Origin: Sporosarcina quadrami
Lineage (GTDB): Bacteria > Bacillota > Bacilli > Bacillales_A > Planococcaceae
Direction: 5' to 3'
Length of the DNA stretch: 64,000 nucleotides
Assembly (NCBI RefSeq): GCF_014836615.1
Contig: NZ_JACSQN010000002.1
Location: forward strand, 270,113-334,112
Part shown: positions 31,749 through 41,782 of the stretch, one piece after another
Layout of the letters: the number at the start of each line of letters is the position of its first letter
How positions within the stretch are numbered: position 1 is the first letter of the stretch
Translations under genes and position numbers: made by a program
The notes under the pieces: model-generated
What the model saw: the letters and a program-made list of their open reading frames with translations, nothing else
What the model was told of the DNA's origin: nothing
The model's database searches: none

Positions 31749-32876
31749 ATGCAACGTATTGTAATTATTGGCGGTGGAATACTAGGTGCTTCTGCTGCTT
31801 ATCATTTAGCTAAAGCTGGTCTTGAAGTACTTATAGTCGACAGGAGAGATAATGGACAGGCGACTGATGCAGCTGCGGGTATTATTTGCCCGTGGCTTTC
31901 TCAGCGACGCAATAAAGCTTGGTATGCGCTGGCAAAGGGAGGCGCAGCTTATTACACCTATCTAATTAATCAGCTAGTTAAAGAGGGAGAAACGGAAACC
32001 GGTTATCGTAAAGTAGGGGCAATAAGTCTACAAACAAATGAGGAAAAGCTCGAAAAAATGGAGAAAAGAGCATTAGAGCGAAGAGAAACGGCAAAGGAAA
32101 TCGGAAATGTGAAGAAATTGTCTACTACTGAAACGTTTAACAAATTTCCTCGTTTAGCATCAGAGTATGCGTCTGTTTTTATTGAAGGAGCAGCGAGAGT
32201 TGATGGTAGGGCACTTAGAGATGCCCTAATGAGAGGTGCTGAAAAGTTCGGAGCGAAAATTATGTACGGTAATGCAAAGCTCTCTGTTGACGGGAATAAA
32301 GTAAATGGAGTCTTTGTTGACGATACACTCCATCTCGCATCCAATATAATTGTAGCAGTGGGTGCCTGGGCACAAGAACTATTCACTCCTCTCGGATTTA
32401 CAGTAAATGTAAAAGGACAAAAAGCACAAATACTTCACTTAAAAGAAGAAAATACTGACACATCCAAGTGGCCAGTCGTAATCCCCCCAAATGATCAGTA
32501 TATCGTCGCATTCGATGGTGGCAAAATTGTTATTGGCGCCACTCACGAAGATGATAAAGAATTTGACGTTCGTCCAACTGTGTATGGAATCCATGAAGTG
32601 TTGGATAAAGCATTACAAACTGCACCCGCACTAGCTGATGCTTCTGTTGAAGAGGTGCGTATTGGAATACGTCCATTCACACCTAATTTTCTTCCGATGT
32701 TCGGACCCGTACCTAATTATCCTGAAGTACTATTTGCTAATGGTCTTGGAGCTTCGGGATTGACGGTAGGTCCTTACATTGGAAAGCAATTGACCCATCT
32801 AATACTTAATGAACAGACGGATGTTGATGTAGCTAACTATAAAGTAGATGACGCATTTATAGAAAATGAACAATAA
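31749..32876 (+). CDS. FAD-dependent oxidoreductase, DAO (D-amino acid dehydrogenase/glycine oxidase) family
   Basis: The N-terminal Rossmann motif GGGILGASAAYHL (about residues 8-20) and VDRR define FAD binding; the DAO fold continues with AAGIICPW and a C-terminal GIRPFTPNFLPMFGP plus NGLGASGLTVGP loop. At 375 residues it is full length. DAO-family members act on D-amino acids, glycine or sarcosine; substrate cannot be assigned. A GAAGGTGCACTT precedes the ATG. It is divergent from ilvE and monocistronic. Confidence 0.85.
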   Translation: MQRIVIIGGGILGASAAYHLAKAGLEVLIVDRRDNGQATDAAAGIICPWLSQRRNKAWYALAKGGAAYYTYLINQLVKEGETETGYRKVGAISLQTNEEKLEKMEKRALERRETAKEIGNVKKLSTTETFNKFPRLASEYASVFIEGAARVDGRALRDALMRGAEKFGAKIMYGNAKLSVDGNKVNGVFVDDTLHLASNIIVAVGAWAQELFTPLGFTVNVKGQKAQILHLKEENTDTSKWPVVIPPNDQYIVAFDGGKIVIGATHEDDKEFDVRPTVYGIHEVLDKALQTAPALADASVEEVRIGIRPFTPNFLPMFGPVPNYPEVLFANGLGASGLTVGPYIGKQLTHLILNEQTDVDVANYKVDDAFIENEQ

Positions 32877-32894
32877 GATAGTCGAATATATTTA

Positions 32895-32923
32895 TTGTAA
32901 TCAACCCAACAAAAGTTTATAAT
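32895..32923 (+). promoter_or_regulatory. psuK-psuG promoter
   Basis: TTGTAA, a 17-base spacer and TATAAT, 29 bases before the proposed psuK start. Confidence 0.7.
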
Positions 32924-32951
32924 ATAAACAAATGTTTAAAGGATGATGACA

Positions 32952-34049
32952 TTGAATGAAAAAGAGAAAGTAGTGCTTGATTTAATTCGCAGTAATCCCT
33001 ATCTTACTCAGCAAGAAATGGCCAATGAGCTTGAAATTCCAAGGCCGACATTAGCCAATGTAATTTCCAGTTTGATGAAGCGGGGGAAAATAGCTGGAAG
33101 AGCTTATATTCTTTCAGATGAAAAAGAGGTTGTATGCATTGGTGGAGCTAATATTGATAGGAAATTCCACTTAAAAGAAAGTACGCAGTTAGGGACTTCC
33201 AATCCTGCTAATATGACTGTTTCTGTTGGTGGAGTGGCCAGAAATATTGCGGAAAATCTTGGACGTCTTAGTCATAATGTGCGTCTCTTAACTGTAGCAG
33301 GGAATGATACTGACTGGGAAAAGATTGTGCAGCAATCCTCTGCATTTATGAATGTCACAGATGCAGGAATATTATTTGGACAATCAACAGGATCCTACTC
33401 AGCAGTTCTTGATCCGAATGGTGAACTTGTTATCGCAATGGCCAATATGGGGGTTTATGATTTACTTTCCACTGACTATATCGAAGACAAATCAAGAGTA
33501 TTATCCAATTCATCGATGCTCGTCATTGATTTGAACTGTCCCAAAGAGACTGTGACTGCAGTAAAAGTAGTGGCACAAAATAATCAAATTCCGTTGACCA
33601 TAATACCTGTATCCTCACCGAAAATGAACCGGATGCCGGATGATCTTGAAGGTGTGACATGGTTTATTTGTAACCGAGATGAAGCAGAAGCATATACTGG
33701 ACAAGTCATTGAAAATGATGACGATTGGCAGGAAGCTGTTTACAAATTGTTGGATTTCGGTGCTGAAAATGTCATTGTGACTAGAGGCGCTAAAGGAGTT
33801 ATGGCAGCTTCAATAGGAACTGCTGCCGTACGGTTTAAAGCGATTGAACCGATGTATATTGAAGATGTTACAGGTGCAGGAGATGCTTTTGTTGCTGGCG
33901 TATTACATGGGTATTTGCAAGGTGCAGACCTAGAAGAAAGCATACTAATGGGTTTGCACAACGCAGCAAAAACGCTCGAATGCTCGTTTACGGTAAGACC
34001 AGATTTGACAAATGACCGCTTAACTATTGAAATGGAGGATTACAAATGA
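32952..34049 (+). CDS. psuK: Pseudouridine kinase with N-terminal helix-turn-helix
   Basis: Phosphorylates pseudouridine. An N-terminal winged HTH (about residues 1-55; [20 protein letters not shown]) precedes a PfkB kinase domain with the [10 protein letters not shown] start, [14 protein letters not shown] and the catalytic [13 protein letters not shown]. PfkB kinases with an HTH fused in front are common next to psuG. I prefer TTG 32952, eight bases after AAAGGA, because ATG 32943 abuts that site; 365 residues result. Its stop overlaps psuG. Confidence 0.88.
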   Translation: MNEKEKVVLDLIRSNPYLTQQEMANELEIPRPTLANVISSLMKRGKIAGRAYILSDEKEVVCIGGANIDRKFHLKESTQLGTSNPANMTVSVGGVARNIAENLGRLSHNVRLLTVAGNDTDWEKIVQQSSAFMNVTDAGILFGQSTGSYSAVLDPNGELVIAMANMGVYDLLSTDYIEDKSRVLSNSSMLVIDLNCPKETVTAVKVVAQNNQIPLTIIPVSSPKMNRMPDDLEGVTWFICNRDEAEAYTGQVIENDDDWQEAVYKLLDFGAENVIVTRGAKGVMAASIGTAAVRFKAIEPMYIEDVTGAGDAFVAGVLHGYLQGADLEESILMGLHNAAKTLECSFTVRPDLTNDRLTIEMEDYK

Positions 34050-34954
34050 AGAAATATTTATCTTACTCAGTAGAAGTACAAGAAGCAATGAAGACGGGGA
34101 AACCAATTGTTGCATTAGAGTCGACTATAATATCACACGGGATGCCATATCCTCAAAACGTAAAGACTGCAAGGGAAGTTGAGCAAATTGTGCGTGACAA
34201 TGGTGCGGTACCTGCAACAATTGCCCTCATTAACGGACAAATTAAAGTCGGCCTTTCTGATGAAGAGCTTGAAATGTTCGGAAACAGTCAAGGAGTTGCA
34301 AAAGCTTCTCGTAGAGATTTAGCTTATTTGCTTGCTACAAAACAACTCGGCGCAACTACTGTTGCAGCAACAATGATTTGTGCTGACCTTGCAAATATCC
34401 GTATTTTTGTAACGGGTGGAATTGGCGGGGTTCACCGTGGAGCTGAAATGACAATGGATATATCTGCAGATCTTGAAGAGCTAGCACAAACTAATGTGGC
34501 AGTCATCTGCGCTGGGGCTAAGTCTATTTTAGATATTGGATTAACTCTTGAATATCTTGAAACAAAAGGTGTACCGGTAGTTGGATATGGAACAGATATG
34601 TTACCTGCATTTTATACGCCTGAAAGTGAATTTGCTGTCAACTTCCGCGCGGATACCCCACAAACTGTAGCAGATATGCTCCGTGTAAAATGGGATTTGC
34701 ATTTAAAAGGAGGCGCTGTCATTGCCAATCCGATTCCATCAGAAGATGCCATTAACAAAGAGTCTATCGATAAAATAATTCAACAAGCGCTATTGGAAGC
34801 GGAGAAAAATGGCATAAAAGGTAAAGATGTAACACCTTTCATGTTAGGGAAAGTAAAGGAATTGACAGAAGGACGCAGTCTTGATGCAAATATTGCACTC
34901 GTAAAGAATAATGCAGTAATTGGGGCTCAAATAGCAGTAGCTTTTCATTCGTAA
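34046..34954 (+). CDS. psuG: Pseudouridine-5'-phosphate glycosidase
   Basis: Breaks the C-C bond of pseudouridine 5'-phosphate to uracil and ribose 5-phosphate. Signature segments: [16 protein letters not shown] (about 24-39), [14 protein letters not shown] (about 125-138) and [15 protein letters not shown] near the end. Length of 302 residues is typical. The ATG overlaps the psuK stop (ATGA), so kinase and glycosidase are coupled and form a complete pseudouridine salvage pathway. Confidence 0.96.
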   Translation: MKKYLSYSVEVQEAMKTGKPIVALESTIISHGMPYPQNVKTAREVEQIVRDNGAVPATIALINGQIKVGLSDEELEMFGNSQGVAKASRRDLAYLLATKQLGATTVAATMICADLANIRIFVTGGIGGVHRGAEMTMDISADLEELAQTNVAVICAGAKSILDIGLTLEYLETKGVPVVGYGTDMLPAFYTPESEFAVNFRADTPQTVADMLRVKWDLHLKGGAVIANPIPSEDAINKESIDKIIQQALLEAEKNGIKGKDVTPFMLGKVKELTEGRSLDANIALVKNNAVIGAQIAVAFHS

Positions 34955-35060
34955 CGATTGCAGCAAAAGCAACAGCAAGTTAAACAAGTAGGCTACTCAT
35001 TATTCATTATCGCTAATTAGTGGGTAATTACTTAAGTAAATAAGGTATGTAAACAGATAT

Positions 35061-35088
35061 AAAAGCTGAGCTTTAACGCTCAGCTTTT
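35061..35088. terminator. Terminator between psuG and the convergent KGG gene
   Basis: Perfect 10-bp stem AAAAGCTGAG / CTCAGCTTTT; usable in both directions. Confidence 0.85.
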
Positions 35089-35095
35089 ATAAGTT

Positions 35096-35380
35096 TCATT
35101 TGTTTTGTTGTTGAACACGTGCTTCTCCGCCTTTGCGACCAATCTTTTCATAGAAATCTTTATCGTGGTTTTTCGCTGTCGCGTTGCCACCTTTACGGCC
35201 GATTTCCTCATAAAAATTACTGTCATATTTCTTTGCGGTTGCTTCTCCACCTTTACGACCGATTTTTTCATAAAAATCTTTATCATGTTTTTTTGCGGTT
35301 GCCTGACCGCCTTTACGCCCAGCTTCTGCCAAGGACATTTTTGTGCGTTTGTTTTGGTTAGTAGGGTTTTGTTGTGTCAT
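35096..35380 (-). CDS. KGG-repeat general stress protein (GsiB-like)
   Basis: A 94-residue hydrophilic protein made of about 3.5 tandem 20-residue repeats of the type RKGGxATAKKxDxxFYEKIG (residues about 22-94), the stress-induced acidophilic repeat/Con-10 motif found in GsiB. Such proteins are desiccation or general-stress proteins of unknown mechanism. The ATG at 35380 (minus strand) follows AAAGGAG; the ORF extends 39 codons upstream without a ribosome site and with unrelated composition. A SigB-like promoter lies upstream. Confidence 0.87.
   Translation of the reverse strand: MTQQNPTNQNKRTKMSLAEAGRKGGQATAKKHDKDFYEKIGRKGGEATAKKYDSNFYEEIGRKGGNATAKNHDKDFYEKIGRKGGEARVQQQNK
35098..35320 (-). 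repeat. Tandem 60-bp repeats inside the KGG gene
   Basis: Three complete and one partial copy of a 60-base unit encode the KGG repeats; wording between copies varies mostly at Asp/Glu/Gln positions, indicating divergence after duplication. Confidence 0.75.
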
Positions 35381-35431
35381 TACTATTACTCTCCTTTTGA
35401 GTTGAACTTTTATCTTTCTCCATAATCTTCT

Positions 35432-35457
35432 ATTGCCGTTTAGGCAGTTAGTTAAAC
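35432..35457 (-). promoter_or_regulatory. Possible SigB-type promoter of the KGG gene
   Basis: On the minus strand GTTTAA, 14 bases, GGCAAT. The -35 is exact; the -10 matches GGGTAT at 4 of 6. GsiB is a classical SigB target in B. subtilis. Confidence 0.4.
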
Positions 35458-35569
35458 GAGTAAAGAGTGTTTGTTTAATTGGAAATGTAATTGACATCTG
35501 CGTAATAACATTTATATAAAAGTGATGTTGAATGTTGGTTTTATGTCATATTTGAGTTTGAAAAAAATG

Positions 35570-35597
35570 TTGAAACTTGTCGAAATCGTGATATACT
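35570..35597 (+). promoter_or_regulatory. xpt-pbuX promoter
   Basis: TTGAAA, 16 bases, TATACT with an upstream TG (extended -10), about 24 bases before the riboswitch. Confidence 0.65.
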
Positions 35598-35619
35598 AAT
35601 ACCCTAATTAAAATTTAAT

Positions 35620-35690
35620 GACTCATATAATCGCAGGGATATGGCCTGCAAGTTTCTACCGATCCTCCGTAAACGGATTGACTATGAGAA
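35620..35690 (+). ncRNA. Guanine-class purine riboswitch aptamer
   Basis: P1 pairs CTCAT (35622-35626) with ATGAG (35684-35688); P2 pairs GCAGG with CCTGC; P3 pairs ATCC with GGAT; the conserved loops AGTTTCTACC and CCGTAAA and the junction GACTATG are present. The C in GACTATG corresponds to the base that pairs with guanine (it is U in adenine sensors), so guanine, hypoxanthine or xanthine is the ligand. It controls xpt and pbuX. Confidence 0.93.
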
Positions 35691-35757
35691 GCATAGAAGT
35701 GAAAGTTGAGAAGGTAATCATTCTCTTTCTTTTATTTTGTCATTCAGTGATTTCTTG

Positions 35758-35816
35758 TCCGAATGACCTTGCTCCACTCATGGTATGAATGGATGCGAGG
35801 TCACTCGGATTTTTTT
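35758..35816 (+). terminator. Riboswitch expression-platform terminator
   Basis: TCCGAATGACCTT pairs with GAGGTCACTCGGA (G-T and one mismatch) and is followed by a T run, before xpt. Purine binding should favour this terminator; I did not work out the competing antiterminator. Aptamer plus platform fill most of the 460-base gap. Confidence 0.8.
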
Positions 35817-35822
35817 ATATAA

Positions 35823-37723
<1,901 letters not shown>

Positions 37724-37724
37724 A

Positions 37725-37756
37725 GTAAAAACGCGCCAAAGTAGGCGCGTTTTTAC
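37725..37756. terminator. Terminator between pbuX and the convergent lipoprotein gene
   Basis: Perfect 13-bp stem GTAAAAACGCGCC / GGCGCGTTTTTAC with a 6-base loop; works in both directions. Confidence 0.93.
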
Positions 37757-37765
37757 TTTATATAA

Positions 37766-37981
37766 TTATTTTCCGTCAGTACTGTCATCAACATCAACAT
37801 CTGCGCCGTCATCTACATCTGCCCCATCATCTACATCAAGATCTACGTCACTTTCTGCAGGTGGATTATTAACATCAACGTCTAAGTCATCTTCGCCATC
37901 TCCACAAGCTGCTAGTAATCCGACTGATAGGAATGTTGCTGCTCCAAGTTTCATCCATTTTTTATCTGTTAGTAGTGTCAT
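37766..37981 (-). CDS. Small Asp-rich lipoprotein of unknown function
   Basis: A 71-residue ORF starting at ATG 37981 (minus strand) after TTGGAGGAG. It has a basic N region, a hydrophobic stretch (about 11-22) and the lipobox LAAC with Cys26. The mature 46 residues hold 18 Asp and 2 Glu and only one Lys, largely in repeats of DVDDGA. Such a chain is disordered and should bind divalent cations or polycations; both are inference. No family recognised. The DNA shows matching short tandem repeats, so slippage-driven length change is likely. Confidence 0.75.
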   Translation of the reverse strand: MTLLTDKKWMKLGAATFLSVGLLAACGDGEDDLDVDVNNPPAESDVDLDVDDGADVDDGADVDVDDSTDGK

Positions 37982-38096
37982 AGTAATCTCCTCCAAGTTT
38001 TAGTTTGTTAATGTAGCCTACTTGTTAGATACCCGGCAATACGTATACTAATCATTACAATTAGATTACAAATATATCAATTGTATAAAGGATGAA

Positions 38097-38999
38097 TTAT
38101 GGCCGATGTTCACTGTAGTTATGGATACTTACTAAAGAACTTATAGTTGCAAGCTCTTCCTCATCTATTTCTTGTTCATAAGCGATAATTGAGTCTAGTA
38201 GCTGCTCGGAAGAACTTGCACCAACTAATGCTGAAGAAACAACTGAATTGTTCAGATTGAATTTTATTGCTCCTGCATGTATATCTTTAAATTGTTCATT
38301 GATCAATTCAAGCGTCTTTTTCAATTCATCGTTACCAAAATCCACAAATCCATCAGTTTTGTTCATTCTTTCAAGTCCTTCATTTGTTAATAGTCCTTTT
38401 GCTAATGTGCCACGTGTTAAAATAGTTGCACCACTATTTTTAATCAGCTGAAACCATTCTTCTGGACGTCTATCTAATAGACTGTATTGCATCATGACTG
38501 AAACAGCGGAACTCTTTTGTAAAAAGCGCTCAATGACATTTGGTCGGATAGAAGAAATTCCGTATTGTCGAATGAGTCCTTCTTTTTTTAAGCTGTCAAA
38601 GGCATCAATGACTTCATCTACATCATCTTCTATAGTCCCGCCGTGTAATTGATATAAATCTATATAATCAGTTCCTAAGCGTAAAAGGCTTTGTTTAACG
38701 GCATTCATTATATGTTTATTAGAAGGATCCCACATTAACCCTTTTTCACCAGGAATTCTCCGATTGCCAACTTTTGTTGCCAAAATAACTTTATCCCGTT
38801 TATTTTTTAGGACTTCGCCTATGACTATTTCATTTTTTCCATCTTCATATAGATCTGCTGTGTCAAAAAAGTTAATATCCGCGTGCAGTGCTGCGTCAAT
38901 AATATTTTTTGTTTGTGCTAAATCAGCCGGCAGAGACATGCAACCTAGTCCAAGTTCTGAAACGAATATTCCACTATTGCCAAGCTCTCTTTTTTTCAT
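38097..38999 (-). CDS. Aldo/keto reductase
   Basis: NAD(P)H-dependent TIM-barrel oxidoreductase. The catalytic tetrad can be traced: Asp and Tyr in FFDTADLYEDGKNE (about 44-57), Lys in LATKVG and His in YQLHGG. The C-terminal cofactor region shows ALVGASSSEQLLDS. At 300 residues it is complete. GGAGGTGCTC precedes the ATG. Substrate unknown; divergent from nudF. Confidence 0.92.
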   Translation of the reverse strand: MKKRELGNSGIFVSELGLGCMSLPADLAQTKNIIDAALHADINFFDTADLYEDGKNEIVIGEVLKNKRDKVILATKVGNRRIPGEKGLMWDPSNKHIMNAVKQSLLRLGTDYIDLYQLHGGTIEDDVDEVIDAFDSLKKEGLIRQYGISSIRPNVIERFLQKSSAVSVMMQYSLLDRRPEEWFQLIKNSGATILTRGTLAKGLLTNEGLERMNKTDGFVDFGNDELKKTLELINEQFKDIHAGAIKFNLNNSVVSSALVGASSSEQLLDSIIAYEQEIDEEELATISSLVSIHNYSEHRP

Positions 39000-39103
39000 A
39001 TGAGCACCTCCATGTTTTGGTTCAATTAATTATTAATGGTACAATTATGCATGTAAAAATTAAAGTGATAGTACTTACCCATTCAAGCTGAGGAGTGTGG
39101 AAA

Positions 39104-39649
39104 ATGAAGAGATTTGAAGAAAAGACAATATCATCGACTACTATATATAAAGGCAAGATAATCGATTTAAGAGTTGAAGATGTATTGTTGCCAGACGGTA
39201 AAAGTGCGAAAAGGGAACTAGTGGACCATCCAGGAGCAGTAGCTATACTTGCAATTACAGATGATAAAAAAATACTATTGGTCGAACAATATAGAAAGGC
39301 CTTGAAACGTTCAATCATTGAAATTCCTGCTGGCAAAATTGAGTCAGGAGAAGATAAGGAATTGACAGCAATTCGTGAACTTGAAGAAGAAACAGGATAT
39401 GGCTCATGCAAGTTTACGTACATGCAATCATTTGCAACTTCGCCAGGTTTTGCGAATGAAATTGTTCATATGTACTTAGCTAGACAATTATATAAGGTGG
39501 AAAATCCTGCACAAGGAGATGAAGATGAATTCATTCGAATTCTTGAATGTACAATCGAAGAAGCTGAACAAATGGTACTCGAGGAACAGATATATGATGC
39601 CAAAACTGCTTTCGCGATACTGTATGCTAAAAAACTTATGGAATGTTGA
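39104..39649 (+). CDS. nudF: ADP-ribose pyrophosphatase (Nudix hydrolase)
   Basis: Hydrolyses ADP-ribose to AMP and ribose 5-phosphate. The Nudix box is intact: GKIESGEDKELTAIRELEEE and then TGYG (about residues 74-97). The N terminus (FEEKTISSTTIYKGKIIDL) matches YqkG of B. subtilis. ATG 39104 follows GAGGAGTG and gives 181 residues; the GTG nine bases earlier overlaps that site. It precedes the spoIIM/fur/xerD block as in B. subtilis. Confidence 0.92.
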   Translation: MKRFEEKTISSTTIYKGKIIDLRVEDVLLPDGKSAKRELVDHPGAVAILAITDDKKILLVEQYRKALKRSIIEIPAGKIESGEDKELTAIRELEEETGYGSCKFTYMQSFATSPGFANEIVHMYLARQLYKVENPAQGDEDEFIRILECTIEEAEQMVLEEQIYDAKTAFAILYAKKLMEC

Positions 39650-39709
39650 CCTATTTAAGAGCGGACAAGCATATAATGTGGAAACGATGCGAAGGTGAAG
39701 GTGAAACCT

Positions 39710-40222
39710 ATGTTCCGTTCTTTATCATTTATCCATCTATTTGTCATTTTGTCTGTAGGATACATTGGTGGGGCTTTATTATTCCGAGAGGTACCTCAAA
39801 TAGCTTCTGAGAAATGGATTGGTTTTTTTGATCCGAGGGTGTTGTCTATTAGTGAAGGAGCTTTTAGGATGCCCTTAATTACGACGTTTTTATTTTTTCT
39901 CGTGGCATTCGGACTTTCTGTGAATAATAAAACGCGTCATGCAGTCTTATTCATTGGAGCTGTAAAGTGTGTGTTGTTTGGATTATCTTCCTCATATTTG
40001 CTCGCAACAGGTATGAATATGATTGCGTATTCGGTATGGTGGTTTCCTTTTCAGTTATTAAGTTGTTTGCTGTTTCTCGTGTATTGCATAGTGTTGAGTC
40101 CACCTTATTTCAATAGGATTTCAAAAAGGCAACGTAATTTGAAAGCTATTCCATACCTTTTGGCTTTCTATTCCATTATTCTATTAATAGAAATGACAAT
40201 CTATAATTTAGTCGTAAAATGA
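39710..40222 (+). CDS. Multi-pass membrane protein, probable divergent SpoIIM
   Basis: 170 residues with about five hydrophobic segments. It sits where spoIIM lies in B. subtilis, between nudF and fur. A central segment (VKCVLFGLSSSYLLATGMN, later PFQLL) resembles the SpoIIM stretch LKGIVVGFTVGFLVNQMGM followed by PQNLL, but overall identity is low and the protein is about 40 residues shorter. SpoIIM acts in septal and engulfment peptidoglycan remodelling with SpoIID and SpoIIP. ATG 39710 follows GAAGGTG; earlier GTGs at 39695 and 39701 are possible. The assignment rests on position plus a weak match. Confidence 0.5.
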   Translation: MFRSLSFIHLFVILSVGYIGGALLFREVPQIASEKWIGFFDPRVLSISEGAFRMPLITTFLFFLVAFGLSVNNKTRHAVLFIGAVKCVLFGLSSSYLLATGMNMIAYSVWWFPFQLLSCLLFLVYCIVLSPPYFNRISKRQRNLKAIPYLLAFYSIILLIEMTIYNLVVK

Positions 40223-40251
40223 GTAATGTCCAAGTATCTATTTCCTTTATG

Positions 40252-40281
40252 TTGTCACACTCAACTACCATTTGATATAAT
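40252..40281 (+). promoter_or_regulatory. fur promoter
   Basis: TTGTCA, an 18-base spacer and TATAAT, 26 bases before the fur ATG. The -10 is embedded in GATATAATGAATTC, a half-match to a PerR/Fur-type AT-rich operator. Confidence 0.55.
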
Positions 40282-40307
40282 GAATTCAGTGTTGAGGGGG
40301 GCGTCGT

Positions 40308-40766
40308 ATGGAAAGCCGGATTGAACGGATCAAGAAGCAGTTGCACGGGGCCAGCTATAAGTTGACGCCTCAGCGGGAAGCTACGGTCATGGTCCTTCTG
40401 GAAAATGAAGAAGATCATTTAAGTGCAGAAGATGTATTTTTACTCGTAAAAGAGAAAGCACCTGAAATCGGACTAGCGACAGTGTATCGGACGTTGGAGT
40501 TATTAACAGAACTTAAAATTGTCGACAAAATTAATTTTGGCGATGGTGTTTCCAGATATGATTTGCGTCAAGAAGGAGCATCACGTTTCCATCATCACCT
40601 CATCTGTATTGAGTGTGGTAAAGTTGCTGAAATTCAAGAAGATCTTTTAGGAGATGTTGAGAAAATTGTCGAAAGTCGTTATGGCTTCAATGTAAAGGAC
40701 CATTGGTTAACATTCCACGGTGTATGTGAAAACTGTAAATCATCTGGAACAAACAACGAAAAGTGA
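40308..40766 (+). CDS. fur: Ferric uptake regulator
   Basis: Iron-dependent repressor. Winged helix with LTPQREATVMVLLENE and TVYRTLELL; metal sites in FHHHLICIECGK (His cluster plus CxxC) and the C-terminal CENC, the structural zinc ligands. It is the Fur (not PerR or Zur) type by position next to xerD and by similarity. At 152 residues length is normal. GAGGGGGGCGTCGT precedes the ATG. Confidence 0.95.
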   Translation: MESRIERIKKQLHGASYKLTPQREATVMVLLENEEDHLSAEDVFLLVKEKAPEIGLATVYRTLELLTELKIVDKINFGDGVSRYDLRQEGASRFHHHLICIECGKVAEIQEDLLGDVEKIVESRYGFNVKDHWLTFHGVCENCKSSGTNNEK

Positions 40767-40825
40767 AATGGGGGATGGCGTAGCGCTATCCCTTTTGTCA
40801 TTTGTGAAGAAGGAGAGAAGGCGAA

Positions 40826-40849
40826 ATGCATGTGGCCGATATGCTATGA
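40826..40849 (+). CDS. Possible 7-codon leader ORF coupled to xerD
   Basis: ATG CAT GTG GCC GAT ATG CTA TGA follows AAGGAGAGAAGG, the only good ribosome site in front of xerD. Its stop overlaps the xerD start as ATGA. Ribosomes probably enter here and restart at xerD. In B. subtilis yqzK (DUF4227) lies between fur and xerD; this could be its relic, which is inference. Confidence 0.4.
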   Translation: MHVADML

Positions 40850-41745
40850 AAGATATCAGATTTGCACTGGAAGATTACTTGCACTTTCTGAAAATTGAAC
40901 GGCAGCTTTCTGTTAATACGATTTCTTCTTATAAACGTGACTTAACTGATTATATTAGTAAAATGGAAAGCGATGGCTTACAAAGTATTTCACAAATAGA
41001 TAGAAATTCGATATTAAATCATTTACATCGTTTGAAAGAAGAAGGAAAATCTTCTCGCACAATTGCTAGAAATATTTCTTCTATTCGCTCGTTCCATCAG
41101 TTTATGTTACGTGAAAAAGTTTCAACTGAAGATCCAACTGTACATCTTGAAATGCCGAAACTTGAACAAAAACTGCCGCTAGTGCTCTCCGTTTCGGAAG
41201 TGGACAAGCTTATCGCGATGCCTGAAGGTTTGAAGCCACAAGGTAAGAGGGACATAGCACTTTTGGAAGTATTATATGGAACAGGGATGCGTGTTAGTGA
41301 ATTAATCGGATTAAACATGGATGATGTACATATTTCAATGGGATTCGTCAGGGTTTTCGGGAAAGGTGGTAAAGAGCGGATAATACCACTCGGTGGTGGA
41401 GCCATGAAAGCGTGTACCACTTATTTGAAAGATGCTCGGCCGAAATTTGTTGCAAAAGAGAAAGGTGCAGAGGCTTTTTTCGTCAATATGAGAGGTAAAA
41501 GACTGACCCGACAAGGCTGTTGGAAAATCCTTAAAGGATATGCAATAAAAGCGGGTATACATAAAGAACTGACTCCACATATTTTACGTCATTCTTTTGC
41601 AACCCATCTCATTGAGAACGGCGCAGATATACGAGCAGTTCAGGAAATGCTAGGACATGCGGATATATCCACTACACAAATCTATACGCATGTCAGCAAG
41701 TCAAGATTGAAAGATGTTTACGTGAAATTTCATCCGCGCGCTTAA
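40846..41745 (+). CDS. xerD: Tyrosine recombinase XerD
   Basis: Resolves chromosome dimers at dif together with XerC. N-terminal SAM-like domain (LEDYLHFLKIERQLSVNTIS) and catalytic domain with Arg (GTGMRVSEL), Lys (FGKGGKER), HILRH, LGHADIS and the Tyr nucleophile in TTQIYTHVS. ATG 40846 fits the family N terminus and gives 299 residues, but it has no ribosome site of its own; see the overlapping leader ORF. An upstream in-frame reading adds 42 residues with Arg-rich, unconserved sequence. Confidence 0.95.
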   Translation: MKDIRFALEDYLHFLKIERQLSVNTISSYKRDLTDYISKMESDGLQSISQIDRNSILNHLHRLKEEGKSSRTIARNISSIRSFHQFMLREKVSTEDPTVHLEMPKLEQKLPLVLSVSEVDKLIAMPEGLKPQGKRDIALLEVLYGTGMRVSELIGLNMDDVHISMGFVRVFGKGGKERIIPLGGGAMKACTTYLKDARPKFVAKEKGAEAFFVNMRGKRLTRQGCWKILKGYAIKAGIHKELTPHILRHSFATHLIENGADIRAVQEMLGHADISTTQIYTHVSKSRLKDVYVKFHPRA

Positions 41746-41782
41746 TTACTCATTATGCGCGTAAAAAACTGGAGGTCATTAC

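Noticed and set aside
35105..35425. Open frames on the plus strand opposite the KGG gene
   Set aside because: They mirror the repeats of the minus-strand gene, which has the ribosome site and the known family motif.
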